This document shows positions 1 through 8,410 of a stretch of 64,000 nt of DNA, in pieces. Origin of the DNA: Saccharothrix espanaensis DSM 44229 (GTDB lineage: Bacteria; Actinomycetota; Actinomycetes; Mycobacteriales; Pseudonocardiaceae); assembly GCF_000328705.1 (NCBI RefSeq), contig NC_019673.1, positions 2,914,001 through 2,978,000 of the forward strand, in the 5' to 3' direction. The position numbers and the translations under genes are program-made. Within the stretch, counting starts at the first letter, position 1. Each line of letters begins with the position of its first letter. The notes under the pieces are model-generated. The model saw only the letters and a list, made by a program, of their open reading frames with translations, did not search any database and was not told the origin of the DNA.

Positions 1-2295
1 TCCCTCACGTCCACTCTGTGGTGCGCGAACCTCGCGGGCTACCTCGCGACGACCGTGCTGCTGGTGCTGTTCGGGCCCGCGGCGGAACGCGAGTTCGGGT
101 CGCTGCGCGCCGCCGGGCTGCTCGTCTCGACCCACGTGCTCGGCGTCCTCGCCGGCAGCGGCCTGGTGCAGGTCGGCGCGGCGGCAGGGTGGAGCTGGCT
201 GGACTACCTGGGCTACGACCTCGCGGTCGGCCCGTCGCCCGGCATCGTCGGCATGGCGCTCGCGCTGAGCTTCCGGCTGCCGCCCCTGTGGCGTCGGCGG
301 GTGCGGCTGCTGCTCGTGCTCACGCTGCTGGTGCTCGCCCTGTACTCGGGGTACCTCCAGGACGTGCTGCGGCTGTGCGGCGGCATCGCCGGGCTGGTGA
401 TCGGTGCAGTCGCCGTGCGTGGACGCCCCGCGCCCGCGCCGCCGTCCCGCGAAGAGACCCGTGTGCTGGTCGCGCTGCTGATCGCCGCGTCCGCGCTGGG
501 GCCGATCCTCGTGCTGATGTCGCCGTACTCCAACGGGCCGCTGTCGTGGTTCGCGGACGTGCTCGCCGTGCCCCAGGCCGACGCGGAGACGTTGGCGTCC
601 TACTGCGCCGATCCCGACATGGTCGACCTGTGCCACACGCTGTCGATGCAGGCCGTGTACGACAGGCTGCCCGCGCTGTTGATGTCCGTCATGCCGGCCC
701 TGCTGCTGCTCGTGCTCGCCGAGGGTCTGCGGCGCGGTCGCCGGTTCGCGTGGTGGGCCGCGTTCGTGGTCAACGTGGCCATGACCGGGCTGATCGGCTG
801 GTACCTGTGGGAGGCCGTGCTGCTCACCGGCACCACCGTGACGCCGAGCGTGCTGGTCGAGTACTGCATCCCGTTCCTGCTGCCGCTGGGCACCGCGGTC
901 GTGCTGCTGTTCACCCGACCGCACTTCCCGCTGGCCACGCCCGTGCGGCGGTTCTGGAAGACCACCGGCATCGGGCTGGTCGGGCTCAGCGCCGTGTACC
1001 TGATCGGCGGGTGGCCGGCGCGAGCGCAGTTCACGCCGGAGCCCGCCTTCCTCGACCTGCTGGCCGACCTGCCCGCGCGGTTCCTGCCGCCGGGGTACCT
1101 CGGTCTGGTGTCGACGCCGTTCCGGCCGGACGACTTCCTCGCGGCCGTGCTGTTCGAGTACATCGGCGCGGTGTTCTGGCTGATCGTGCTCGTCGCCATC
1201 CTCCAGGCGTCGTGGAACGCGCGCCGCGTCGAAGACGGGGACGCCGCCGCGCGCGCCCGTGAGCTGATGGTCGAGCACGGCGGGACGTCCCTGTCCTACA
1301 TGACGACGTGGCGTGGCAACCGCTACTGGTTCACGCCTGACGGGCGTGCGGTCGTCGCGTACCGGGTGGTCGCCACGATCGCCCTTACGGTCGGCGACCC
1401 CATCGGGCCGCCTGACGCGTGCCGTGAGGCCGTGCGAGGGTTCGCGTCGTTCTGCGCGCACGAGGGCTGGACGCCGTGCCTGTACAGCATCAGCGAGGAG
1501 CTGCGCGACGAAGTGGCCCCGTTGGGCTGGCACGCCGTGCAGGTCGCCGAGGACACCGTCATCCCGTTGTCGGAGCTCCAGTTCACCGGCAAGAAGTGGC
1601 AGGACGTGCGCACGGCGCTCAACAAGGCCGCCAAGGAGGGCGTCACCGCCGAGTGGGTGCGCTACGCCGACGCGCCGCCCGCGCTCACCGACCAGATCAG
1701 GTCGATCTCGGCCGCGTGGGTGGCCGACAAGGGGCTGCCCGAGATGGGGTTCACGCTGGGCGGGCTGGAGGAGCTCTCCGGCGACGGCGTGCGGTGCCTG
1801 ATCGCGGTCGACGCGGACCGGACCGTGCACGGCGTGACCAGTTGGCTGCCGGTGTACGTCAACGGGCAGGTCGTGGGGTGGACGCTGGACTTCATGCGGC
1901 GGCGGGCCAACGCGTTCGCCGGGTCCATGGAGTTCCTGATCGCGTCGGCGGCCATGACGTTGAAGGAGGAGGGCGCGGGGTTCCTCAGCCTGTCCGGCGC
2001 GCCGCTGGCCCGGCTGGACCGGGGCGTGCGGGCGTGCGGGGTGCAGCGGGTGCTGGACTTCGCCGGCCAGGTGTTGGAGCCGGTCTACGGCTTCCGGTCG
2101 CTGTTCGCGTTCAAGGCGAAGTTCCAGCCGGTGTACCGCCCGATGTTCATGGCCTACCCGGACCCCGCCGCGCTGCCCCGGATCGCCAACGCCGTCGGCC
2201 GCGCCTACCTGCCCGGCATGAACATCCGCCAGGGCGTCCGGCTGGCCCGGCTGCTCGCCTCCCGCCGCACCCGCCGCCCGTCCCCGGCCCGCTGA
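1..2295 (+). CDS. MprF-like lysylphosphatidylglycerol synthetase/flippase-type membrane protein (5' partial)
   Basis: The reading frame is open from the first base, so the true start lies upstream; 764 residues are visible. The first ~390 residues are a series of hydrophobic helices, beginning with a rhomboid-like stretch (EREFGSLRAAG). The last ~340 residues look like the soluble DUF2156 / LPG-synthetase C-terminal domain, including LSYMTTWRGNRYWFTPDG and the substrate-binding region around FMRRRANAFAGSMEFLI. Family knowledge: these enzymes transfer an aminoacyl group to phosphatidylglycerol, or carry a GNAT-fold domain of unknown acceptor, in the plasma membrane, giving resistance to cationic peptides. 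The substrate cannot be read from sequence. The rhomboid-like N-terminus differs from classical MprF flippase domains, so a DUF2156 protein of other specificity is possible. Confidence 0.75.
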   Translation, partial: SLTSTLWCANLAGYLATTVLLVLFGPAAEREFGSLRAAGLLVSTHVLGVLAGSGLVQVGAAAGWSWLDYLGYDLAVGPSPGIVGMALALSFRLPPLWRRRVRLLLVLTLLVLALYSGYLQDVLRLCGGIAGLVIGAVAVRGRPAPAPPSREETRVLVALLIAASALGPILVLMSPYSNGPLSWFADVLAVPQADAETLASYCADPDMVDLCHTLSMQAVYDRLPALLMSVMPALLLLVLAEGLRRGRRFAWWAAFVVNVAMTGLIGWYLWEAVLLTGTTVTPSVLVEYCIPFLLPLGTAVVLLFTRPHFPLATPVRRFWKTTGIGLVGLSAVYLIGGWPARAQFTPEPAFLDLLADLPARFLPPGYLGLVSTPFRPDDFLAAVLFEYIGAVFWLIVLVAILQASWNARRVEDGDAAARARELMVEHGGTSLSYMTTWRGNRYWFTPDGRAVVAYRVVATIALTVGDPIGPPDACREAVRGFASFCAHEGWTPCLYSISEELRDEVAPLGWHAVQVAEDTVIPLSELQFTGKKWQDVRTALNKAAKEGVTAEWVRYADAPPALTDQIRSISAAWVADKGLPEMGFTLGGLEELSGDGVRCLIAVDADRTVHGVTSWLPVYVNGQVVGWTLDFMRRRANAFAGSMEFLIASAAMTLKEEGAGFLSLSGAPLARLDRGVRACGVQRVLDFAGQVLEPVYGFRSLFAFKAKFQPVYRPMFMAYPDPAALPRIANAVGRAYLPGMNIRQGVRLARLLASRRTRRPSPAR

Positions 2296-2300
2296 CCCCG

Positions 2301-2336
2301 CTTGCCGGCCTTGCCTTGCCGGCCTTGCCGGCCCTG
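2301..2336. repeat. short CTTGCCGGC-type repeats
   Basis: Four overlapping TTGCC / GCCGGCC words lie between the convergent ends of the membrane protein gene and the TetR gene. The words contain the self-complementary core GCCGGC and may fold, but no clean terminator stem is visible. Confidence 0.4.
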
Positions 2337-2377
2337 CCTGCTGAGCCCGCCCATGGGTCGCACCGGTCCCGGTCGGG

Positions 2378-3076
2378 TCACCCGGTGGCGAGCCGGCGCA
2401 GCCAGTCCTTCAGCAGCGCGGCTTCCGCCGGGCTCAACGGGTGCGACTGCCGGTTGAGCGTCATGTCCAGGGCCAGCGCGCGGGCCGAGAGCGAGGCGTC
2501 CAGCTCGGGCTGGTCGTCGGTGGTGATCGAGGCCAGCACGATCTCCCGGGTGTGCGCCGACAGGTCGGGGTCGCCGTCCCCGGACGGATCGGCGATCAGG
2601 CTCAGCGTCACGCCCGTGCCGGCCGCCTGGACGATGCTCGCCGCGGTCTCCGGCGGCACCCGCAGCCGGCCGGCCTCGGCCACCCGCTCCACGGTCGAGA
2701 GCAGGATCCGGTACGCCTCGGTTGCCGCGGCGGGCCGCCTGCCGGGCTGCGGAGTGCCGTACATCAGCACGTAGAAGGCCGGGTGGGTGAGCCCGAACTC
2801 GACGTGGCTGTCCCAGCCGCGCCGCAGGTCCCGCGCCGGGTCGCCGTCGCTCGGCGTGGCGAGCTTGGTCTCCAGGTACCGCTCGAACCCGTGCGCGGCC
2901 ACCGCGTCGAGCAGCCCCTGCTTGTCCCCGAACAGCCGGTACAGCGCGGGTGCCTGCACCCCGGCCGCCGCCGCGACGGCCCGCGTCGACACCGCGTCGA
3001 TCCCGCCCTCGGTCAGCAGCCCGGCCGCCGCCGCGATGATCCGCTCCCGGGGTGTGCCGGCCGCGCCCTCAGTCAT
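2378..3076 (-). CDS. TetR/AcrR-family transcriptional regulator
   Basis: A 232-residue protein starting at ATG 3076. The N-terminal helix-turn-helix runs over about residues 8-57 (RERIIAAAAGLLTEGG, then TRAVAAAAGVQAPALYRLF), typical of TetR repressors. The C-terminal ligand-binding part is unassigned but resembles the TetR_C groups found in actinomycetes. It is divergently transcribed from an aldo/keto reductase with a 93-bp gap holding three related copies of a GGTAGC-AGTGGT-like word. By arrangement it probably represses itself and the reductase. The ligand is unknown. Confidence 0.9.
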   Translation of the reverse strand: MTEGAAGTPRERIIAAAAGLLTEGGIDAVSTRAVAAAAGVQAPALYRLFGDKQGLLDAVAAHGFERYLETKLATPSDGDPARDLRRGWDSHVEFGLTHPAFYVLMYGTPQPGRRPAAATEAYRILLSTVERVAEAGRLRVPPETAASIVQAAGTGVTLSLIADPSGDGDPDLSAHTREIVLASITTDDQPELDASLSARALALDMTLNRQSHPLSPAEAALLKDWLRRLATG

Positions 3077-3100
3077 GAGAACAACGTTAACACGATAGTG

Positions 3101-3152
3101 GGTAGCGCTGATACAGAACCACTGCTAACGTGAACTCGATACCACTGCTACC
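3101..3152. promoter_or_regulatory. candidate TetR operators between divergent genes
   Basis: ACCACTGCTA occurs twice as a direct repeat at 3118-3127 and 3141-3150. A related word in the opposite orientation, GGTAGCGCTGATAC, lies at 3101-3114. Three related sites in the short divergent promoter region suggest binding sites for the adjacent TetR protein. Assignment is by position only. Confidence 0.4.
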
Positions 3153-3169
3153 AACCCCAAGGAGTTCCG

Positions 3170-4198
3170 ATGTCAACCCTTTCCGCAGTTCCCGCTGTCC
3201 CTACTCGCACCCTCGGCAAGACGGGCCCGCGGGTCTCCGCCCTCGGCCTGGGCCTGATGGGCATGTCCGACCTCTACGGCCCGGCCGACGAGGCGGAGAG
3301 CACCGCCACCATCCACGCCGCCCTGGACGCCGGCCTGACCCTGCTCGACACCGGCGACTTCTACGGCATGGGCCACAACGAACTGCTCCTGCGTGATGCC
3401 CTGCGCTCCTCGTCGCGCTACCGCGAGGAGGTCGTGATCAGCGTCAAGTTCGGCGCCCTGCGCGACCCGGACGGTGGCTGGTCGGGCTACGACAGCAGGC
3501 CCGAGGCGGTCAAGAACTTCGCCGCCTACAGCCTGCGCAGGCTCGGCACCGACCACATCGACATCTACCGCCCGGCCCGCCTCGACCCGGCAGTCCCGAT
3601 CGAGGGCACCGTCGGGGCCATCGCGGAGCTGGTGGAAGCGGGCCACGTCCGCCACATAGGGCTGTCCGAGGTGGGAGCCGAGACCCTGCGCCGGGCGCAC
3701 GCCGTGCACCCGATCTCCGACCTCCAGATCGAGTACAGCCTGCTCTCCCGGGGGATCGAGGCCGACATCCTCCCGACGGCCCGGGAGTTGGGCATCGGCA
3801 TCACCGCCTACGGGGTCCTGGCGAGGGGCCTGCTCTCCGGCCACTGGACAGCGGACCGGGACCTGCCCGGCCAGGACTTCCGCACCATCAGCCCCAGGTT
3901 CCAAGGCGACAACCTGACCCGGAACCTGAAACTGGTCGAGGCCCTGCGAACAGTGGCGGAAGCCAAGGACGCCACCGTCGCCCAAGTAGCCATCGCCTGG
4001 GCCCTACACCAAGGCGACGACATCGTCCCCTTGGTAGGAGCCCGCACCAGGCCCCGCCTGGCCGAAGCCCAAGCAGCCACAACCCTGACCCTCACCCAAG
4101 CCGACCTGTCCGCCATCGAACAAGCCATCCCCGCAGGCGCCGCAGCAGGCTCCCGCTACGCAACCCCCTTGATGCGCGACCTGGACAGCGAACGCTGA
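3170..4198 (+). CDS. aldo/keto reductase
   Basis: A 342-residue (alpha/beta)8 NADPH-dependent oxidoreductase, with a good Shine-Dalgarno (AAGGAG at 3159-3164) before ATG 3170. Family motifs are present: LGKTGPRVSALGLGLMGMS at the N-terminus, the Asp and Tyr of LLDTGDFYG (about residues 57-66), and the Lys of SVKFG. The segment that normally carries the catalytic His (YQHR-type) reads IYRPARLDP here, so the usual His is not evident. The cofactor end (VPLVGARTRPRLAEA) is intact. It forms a divergent pair with the TetR regulator, suggesting induction by a reactive carbonyl or related ligand. The substrate is unknown. Confidence 0.92.
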   Translation: MSTLSAVPAVPTRTLGKTGPRVSALGLGLMGMSDLYGPADEAESTATIHAALDAGLTLLDTGDFYGMGHNELLLRDALRSSSRYREEVVISVKFGALRDPDGGWSGYDSRPEAVKNFAAYSLRRLGTDHIDIYRPARLDPAVPIEGTVGAIAELVEAGHVRHIGLSEVGAETLRRAHAVHPISDLQIEYSLLSRGIEADILPTARELGIGITAYGVLARGLLSGHWTADRDLPGQDFRTISPRFQGDNLTRNLKLVEALRTVAEAKDATVAQVAIAWALHQGDDIVPLVGARTRPRLAEAQAATTLTLTQADLSAIEQAIPAGAAAGSRYATPLMRDLDSER

Positions 4199-4236
4199 CC
4201 CACGCGCGCCGCCGGCTCCGCCGCCCGCCGGCCCTG

Positions 4237-4269
4237 CTGGCCCTGCCCCTGCCGCCCTCGCCGGGCCAG
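4237..4269. terminator. possible terminator between convergent genes
   Basis: CTGGCCC at 4237-4243 pairs with GGGCCAG at 4263-4269 around a 19-nt loop. There is no T tract. It sits between the aldo/keto reductase and the convergent IclR gene. Confidence 0.25.
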
Positions 4270-4432
4270 TCATCTAGGAGGCCAGCCCGCAGACCCGCCG
4301 ACGACACGAAGCTACGACCCATGGCCACATCGGCTACGCCTTCGCCCGACCAGAACCGGCGCCAACCGAACTCCGAATGCGGCGGACCCGCCTCGCGCCG
4401 CCCGCGCCGGACACATCGGGCACCGTCAACCG

Positions 4433-5242
4433 CTATCGGGCACCGTTTCGAGGCCCGGCCAAGTCCTGTTCGATCGCGGTGCAGGCGGCCAACAGCGGGG
4501 GCAGCATCTCGTGGCGCAGCCGTTCCACCGTCGTGCGGCTGGCGTGGGTGGACACGTTCACCGCCGCCACCACCCGGCCCGCCCGGTCTCGTACCGGGGC
4601 GGCGATCGATCGGAGTCCTTCTTCCAGTTCCTGGTCGACCAACGCCCAGCCCTGGTCGCGGACCTGTGCCAGTTCGGTCCGCAGTCGGTCCGGCGAGGTG
4701 ATGGTGTGCGACGTCAACGCTTCCAACCGCACGCCGCCCAGGTACGCCGTCAGCTCACCCACCGACAACCCGGCCAACAGAACGTGCCCCATGGACGTCG
4801 CGTACGCCGGGAACCGGGTGCCCACCGTGATCGACACCGCCATGATCCGCGACACCGCGAACCTGGCCACGTACACCACGTCCGTCCCGTCCAACACCGA
4901 GGCTGAAGTGGACTCCCGCACGTCCACCGACAACCGCTCCAGGTGGGGTTGCGCCACCTCCGGCAACGCCGCGCTCGACAAGAACGCGTACCCGAGTTCC
5001 AACACCCGCGCCGTCAACGAGAAGAGTTTGCCATCCGTACGCACATACCCGAGGTCCACCAACGTCAACAGGAAGCGCCGCGCCCCGGCCCGGGTCAGCC
5101 CGGTCCGCTTGGCGACGTCCGTCAGCGTCAAAGCGGGACTGTCTGCGGTGAACGCGCGGATCACCGCCAAGCCGCGTTCCAGCGACTGCACGTAATGCGC
5201 GCCGCGCTCCGGCGGTGCTTCCTGCTCCGTCATGGTGGCCAT
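4433..5242 (-). CDS. IclR-family regulator, probably of the beta-ketoadipate genes
   Basis: A 269-residue protein with an N-terminal winged helix (YVQSLERGLAVIRAF, then LTLTDVAKRTGLTRAGARRFL) and an IclR effector domain (FPAYATSMGHVLLAG, DQELEEGLRSIAAPV). I chose ATG 5242 (ATG 5233 is an alternative 3 codons in). The frame stays open upstream to 5335, but that extension is the translation of an 18-bp tandem repeat and lacks family similarity. The sequence resembles PcaR/PobR-type regulators. The genes transcribed towards it on the same strand are thiolase and CoA-transferase genes, so it likely senses protocatechuate or beta-ketoadipate and acts at the dyads upstream of catI. Target and ligand are inferred. 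Confidence 0.88.
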   Translation of the reverse strand: MATMTEQEAPPERGAHYVQSLERGLAVIRAFTADSPALTLTDVAKRTGLTRAGARRFLLTLVDLGYVRTDGKLFSLTARVLELGYAFLSSAALPEVAQPHLERLSVDVRESTSASVLDGTDVVYVARFAVSRIMAVSITVGTRFPAYATSMGHVLLAGLSVGELTAYLGGVRLEALTSHTITSPDRLRTELAQVRDQGWALVDQELEEGLRSIAAPVRDRAGRVVAAVNVSTHASRTTVERLRHEMLPPLLAACTAIEQDLAGPRNGAR

Positions 5243-5274
5243 CACCCTATCCGCCGCACACCTCAACCCACCGC

Positions 5275-5418
5275 GCGACAATCCCTCGACGTGCGACAAC
5301 TGCTCGACGTGCGTCGATCTCTCGACGTGCGACAACTGCTCGACGGGTTGTGGCGGCTCGTCGTGCGGTGGCTGGTCGTCGTGCGGTGGCGGCTCGTCGT
5401 GTGGTGGCGGCCGGTGGA
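5275..5418. repeat. 18-bp tandem repeat, about eight units
   Basis: Eight consecutive 18-bp units lie between the stop of the thiolase gene and the start of the IclR gene. Units 1-4 (5275-5346) follow GCGACAACTGCTCGACGT; units 2 and 4 differ at one base. Units 5-8 (5347-5418) are a diverged version following GCGGTGGCGGCTCGTCGT. The period is a multiple of three, so every frame is repetitive. On the + strand it spells Cys-rich hexapeptides (STCDNC, SSCGGG); in the IclR frame it spells SHVEQL-like hexapeptides. It may be a minisatellite or a multi-site binding array. Confidence 0.85.
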
Positions 5419-5512
5419 CGTGCCGTCCGCCGAACAGGTGCTGTCCGCCGGAGGTGCGCGAGCCGGCCGCCTTCCGACCGCTGCTACCCGACCACCGCCC
5501 AACCGTCCGTCG

Positions 5513-6688
5513 CTAGGCCTCCAGCACGACCGCCAAGCCCTGGCCCACGCCGATGCACAGCGCCGCCAAGCCCCACCCGCCGCCGCGTCGCCGCAACTCG
5601 TGTGCCAACTGGAGCACCACCCGCCCGCCGGACGCGCCCAGCGGGTGGCCGATGGCGATCGCGCCGCCGTTGACGTTGACGATCTCCGGGTCCAGTTCCG
5701 GCCAATCGGTCAGGCACGCCAGCGACTGGGCGGCGAAGGCCTCGTTCAGTTCCACCACCGCGAGGTCGCCCCACCCGATCCCGGCCCGCCGCAATGCGAT
5801 CTCGGCGGCCTGCACCGGGCCGAGGCCGAACGCATGCGGGTCGACGCCGGCCGCGCCCCGGCCCGCGATCCGGGCCAAGGGCACCAGGCCCGCGCTGTCG
5901 GCCGCCTGCTTCGAGCCGAGCAAGAGCGCCGCCGCGCCGTCGTTGAGCGGGGAGGCGTTGCCCGCCGTGACCGTCCCCTGTGGACGGAACGCGGGCTTGA
6001 GGCCGGCCAGCTTCTCCAGGCTGGTGTCGGCGCGGATCCCTTCGTCCCGCGTCGCTGCCACACCGGGCGGGGGCACGACGTGGCCGTCGTAGAAGCCGTT
6101 GTCCCACGCCTTGGCGGCGAGCTGGTGGCTGCGCAGGGCGAACTCGTCCTGCCGCTCCCGCGTCACGCCGTACCGCTCGGCCAGTTGCTCGGTCGCCTCG
6201 CCGAGCGACACGGTCCACTCCGCCGGCAGGTCGGGGTTGGTCATCCGCCAGCCCAGCGTGGTCGAGTGCAGGGTCTCGTGGCCGACCGGGAAACCCTTGC
6301 CGGGCTTGAGCAGCACCCACGGCGCACGACTCATCGACTCGACGCCGCCCGCTACGACCAGCGACGCGTCGCCGACCGCGATGGTCCGCGACGCCTGCAT
6401 GACGGCGTCCATCCCGGAGCCGCACAGGCGGTTGACCGTCGTCCCCGGCACGGACGTGGGCCAGCCGGCCAGCAGGGTCGCCATCCGGGCGACGTTGCGG
6501 TTGTCCTCGCCGACCTGGTTGGCGTCGCCGAACACGACCTCGTCCACGGTCGCCGGGTCGAGGTCGGTGCGGTCGCCGAGGGTTCGCAGGACGTGCGCGG
6601 CGAGATCGTCCGGGCGCACGCCGGACAGCGCCCCGCCGTAGCGGCCGAACGGGGTGCGCACGCCGTCGAGCACGAACACGTCGGTCAC
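5513..6688 (-). CDS. pcaF: 3-oxoadipyl-CoA / acetyl-CoA acyltransferase (thiolase)
   Basis: A 391-residue thiolase with GTG start 6688 overlapping the catJ stop (GTGA). All thiolase signatures are visible: the acylated Cys in NRLCGSGMDA (about residue 90), GGVESMSRAPW, the catalytic His in GGAIAIGHPLGASG, and the second Cys in ALCIGVGQG near the C-terminus. It would cleave beta-ketoadipyl-CoA to succinyl-CoA and acetyl-CoA. Assignment to PcaF rather than a general acetyl-CoA acetyltransferase rests on translational coupling to the CatI/CatJ-type CoA-transferase immediately upstream. Confidence 0.9.
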   Translation of the reverse strand: MTDVFVLDGVRTPFGRYGGALSGVRPDDLAAHVLRTLGDRTDLDPATVDEVVFGDANQVGEDNRNVARMATLLAGWPTSVPGTTVNRLCGSGMDAVMQASRTIAVGDASLVVAGGVESMSRAPWVLLKPGKGFPVGHETLHSTTLGWRMTNPDLPAEWTVSLGEATEQLAERYGVTRERQDEFALRSHQLAAKAWDNGFYDGHVVPPPGVAATRDEGIRADTSLEKLAGLKPAFRPQGTVTAGNASPLNDGAAALLLGSKQAADSAGLVPLARIAGRGAAGVDPHAFGLGPVQAAEIALRRAGIGWGDLAVVELNEAFAAQSLACLTDWPELDPEIVNVNGGAIAIGHPLGASGGRVVLQLAHELRRRGGGWGLAALCIGVGQGLAVVLEA

Positions 6689-7473
6689 TTCGAGGCCTCC
6701 TTGAGCGCCCGCAGCGCGGCCAGCTCCTGGTCGGTGGGCGGGGGAGTGCGGTCCAGGTCCGGTGCCACCTTCAGGTCCCAGCCCGTGGCGGCGCGGACGT
6801 CGTCCACCGTCACGCCTTCGTGCACGGCGGTGAGCACCAGCTCGGCGGTCTCCGGGTCCGGGCGGAACACGCCGAGGTCGGTGATCACCAGGGTCGGGCC
6901 CGCTCCGCGCAGGCCCAGCCGCTCGCGGTCGCCCTTGCCCCGGCCGTGGCCGAACGAGGTGACGAAGTCGACCCGGTCCACGAACGACCGGCTGCTCTGC
7001 CGCACCACGACGTACACCTCGCGGCAGGACGCGGCGATCTCCGGCGCGCCGCCCGCGCCGGGCAGGCGCACCTTGGGGTGGTGGTAGTCACTGCCGATGA
7101 CGGTGGTGTTGATGTTGCCGAACCGGTCCAACTGGGCCGCGCCGAGGAAACCGACGTCGATCCGGCCGGGCTGCAACCAGTAGTTGAACACTTCCGGGAC
7201 GCTGATCACCGCGTCGGCGGTCTCGGCCAGCACGCCGTCGCCGATGGACGCGGGCAGCCGGTCCGGTTTGGACCCGAGCGTCCCGGACTCGTACACCAGC
7301 ACCAGGTCCGGCGCGTGGGTGCGGCGGGCCAGGTTGGCGGCGGTGGACGGCAGGCCGATGCCGACGAACACCCGTTGCCGCCCGGAGAGCGCGCGGGCGG
7401 CGGCGACCGCCATCACCTCGTCCGACGTGGGGCCGGTGTCCGAGGCGGGTCCGGTGTCCTGTGCGGGGCTCAT
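6685..7473 (-). CDS. catJ: 3-oxoadipate CoA-transferase subunit B (CatJ/PcaJ type)
   Basis: A 262-residue beta subunit. The start is ATG 7473, overlapping the catI stop by ATGA; longer upstream openings are only shadows of catI. FVGIGLPSTAANLAR, the catalytic glutamate region LVYESGTLG, VGFLGAAQLDRFGNINTTVIG and PGAGGAPEIAA closely match CatJ of the Pseudomonas knackmussii catechol pathway as I recall it, more than the shorter classical PcaJ. With CatI it should transfer CoA from succinyl-CoA to beta-ketoadipate in the cytosol. It is transcribed as catI-catJ-pcaF. IpdB-like steroid CoA-hydrolase subunits are related but less similar. Confidence 0.88.
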   Translation of the reverse strand: MSPAQDTGPASDTGPTSDEVMAVAAARALSGRQRVFVGIGLPSTAANLARRTHAPDLVLVYESGTLGSKPDRLPASIGDGVLAETADAVISVPEVFNYWLQPGRIDVGFLGAAQLDRFGNINTTVIGSDYHHPKVRLPGAGGAPEIAASCREVYVVVRQSSRSFVDRVDFVTSFGHGRGKGDRERLGLRGAGPTLVITDLGVFRPDPETAELVLTAVHEGVTVDDVRAATGWDLKVAPDLDRTPPPTDQELAALRALKEASK

Positions 7474-8279
7474 GCCGCTGCCTCCTTGACCTGCTCCAGC
7501 CACCGGCCGAACTCGTCGCGGTCCCGGCTGATCGGGTCCCACGCGGCGTAGTAGGCGTTGTCCCGCTCCGAGTAGCCCTGCGCGTACGAGGGGTGTGCGC
7601 CGCCGGGCACCTCGGCGACCCGGGTGACCGCCCACGACGGCAGCACGATCGCCCCCGGCACGGGGGACAGCTCGTCGACGATCTCCTCGACCGTCACCAG
7701 GCTGCGCCGCGCGGCCAGCACCGCTTCCTTCTGCACCCCGAGCAGTCCCCAGAGCTGCACGTTGCCGTTCCGGTCGGCGCGCTGGGCGTGCACGATCGCG
7801 ACGTCCGGGTTCAGCGCGGGCACGGCGGTGAGTTCTTCGCCGGTGAACGGGCAGGTGATGGGCTTGATGGTGGTGGTCACCGACGGCAGATCGGTGCCGA
7901 CGTACCCGCGCAGCACCGCGAACGGCAGGCCGGACGCGCCGGCGACGTACCGGTTGGCCATGCCCGCGTGGCTGTGCTCCTCGATCTCCAGCGGCACCGG
8001 CCACGAGTTCTGCACGGCGTCGCGGAACCGGTGCAGCGACCCCACCCCGGGGTTGCCGCCCCACGAGAACACCAGCTTGCGCGCGCAGCCCGCGCCGATG
8101 AGCTGGTCGTAGACGATGTCGGGCGTCATCCGCACCAGGGTCAGGTCGCGCCGCCCCTGTCGGATGATCTCCTGCCCGGCCGCCGTCGGGATCAGGTGGG
8201 TGAACCCTTCAAGGGCCACCACGTCCCCGTCGCCGACGAGGTCGCCGATCGCCTCCGCCAATGTTCCGATCTCCGCCAC
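7470..8279 (-). CDS. catI: 3-oxoadipate CoA-transferase subunit A (CatI/PcaI type)
   Basis: A 269-residue alpha subunit with ALEGFTHLIPTAAGQEI, RMTPDIVYDQLIGAGCARKL, FSWGGNPGVGSLHR and VPGGAHPSYAQGY. These line up with CatI of P. knackmussii throughout. The frame extends to a TTG at 8309, but I place the start at GTG 8279 (V-A-E-I-G-T-L): it aligns with the family N-terminus, has GAGG about 8 nt upstream, and leaves the two GTTC-N7-GAAC dyads outside the gene. First gene of the catI-catJ-pcaF operon. IpdA-type steroid enzymes are a more distant alternative. Confidence 0.88.
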   Translation of the reverse strand: MAEIGTLAEAIGDLVGDGDVVALEGFTHLIPTAAGQEIIRQGRRDLTLVRMTPDIVYDQLIGAGCARKLVFSWGGNPGVGSLHRFRDAVQNSWPVPLEIEEHSHAGMANRYVAGASGLPFAVLRGYVGTDLPSVTTTIKPITCPFTGEELTAVPALNPDVAIVHAQRADRNGNVQLWGLLGVQKEAVLAARRSLVTVEEIVDELSPVPGAIVLPSWAVTRVAEVPGGAHPSYAQGYSERDNAYYAAWDPISRDRDEFGRWLEQVKEAAA

Positions 8280-8291
8280 GGCACCCTCACG

Positions 8292-8326
8292 TGTTCGTAT
8301 ACCGAACAAAAGTTCTACATACGAAC
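8292..8326. promoter_or_regulatory. twin GTTC-N7-GAAC operators upstream of catI
   Basis: Two inverted repeats with the same geometry lie just upstream of the chosen catI start. One is TGTTCGTATACCGAACA at 8292-8308 (perfect 6-bp arms); the other is GTTCTACATACGAAC at 8312-8326. Their centres are 19 bp apart, about two helical turns. The AT-rich, dyad-symmetric layout fits cooperative binding of a dimeric IclR-family regulator such as the one encoded at 4433-5242. The protein-site link is inferred. Confidence 0.65.
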
Positions 8327-8410
8327 ATACGAGGATGTGCGGGTCCGGTCAACCCCGAGGGGTGTCGCAAAGGCCTTCCAGCGGGCCCTACCGGTCAGTA
8401 GATTCACGTC

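Noticed and set aside
5232-5516. 94-codon Cys-rich + strand frame as a peptide gene
   Set aside because: It is the translation of the 18-bp tandem repeat, overlaps the regulator start and has no ribosome site; kept only as an observation.
6685-8064. 459-residue CoA-transferase with a long N-terminal domain
   Set aside because: The upstream part is an out-of-frame shadow of catI; the true start is ATG 7473.
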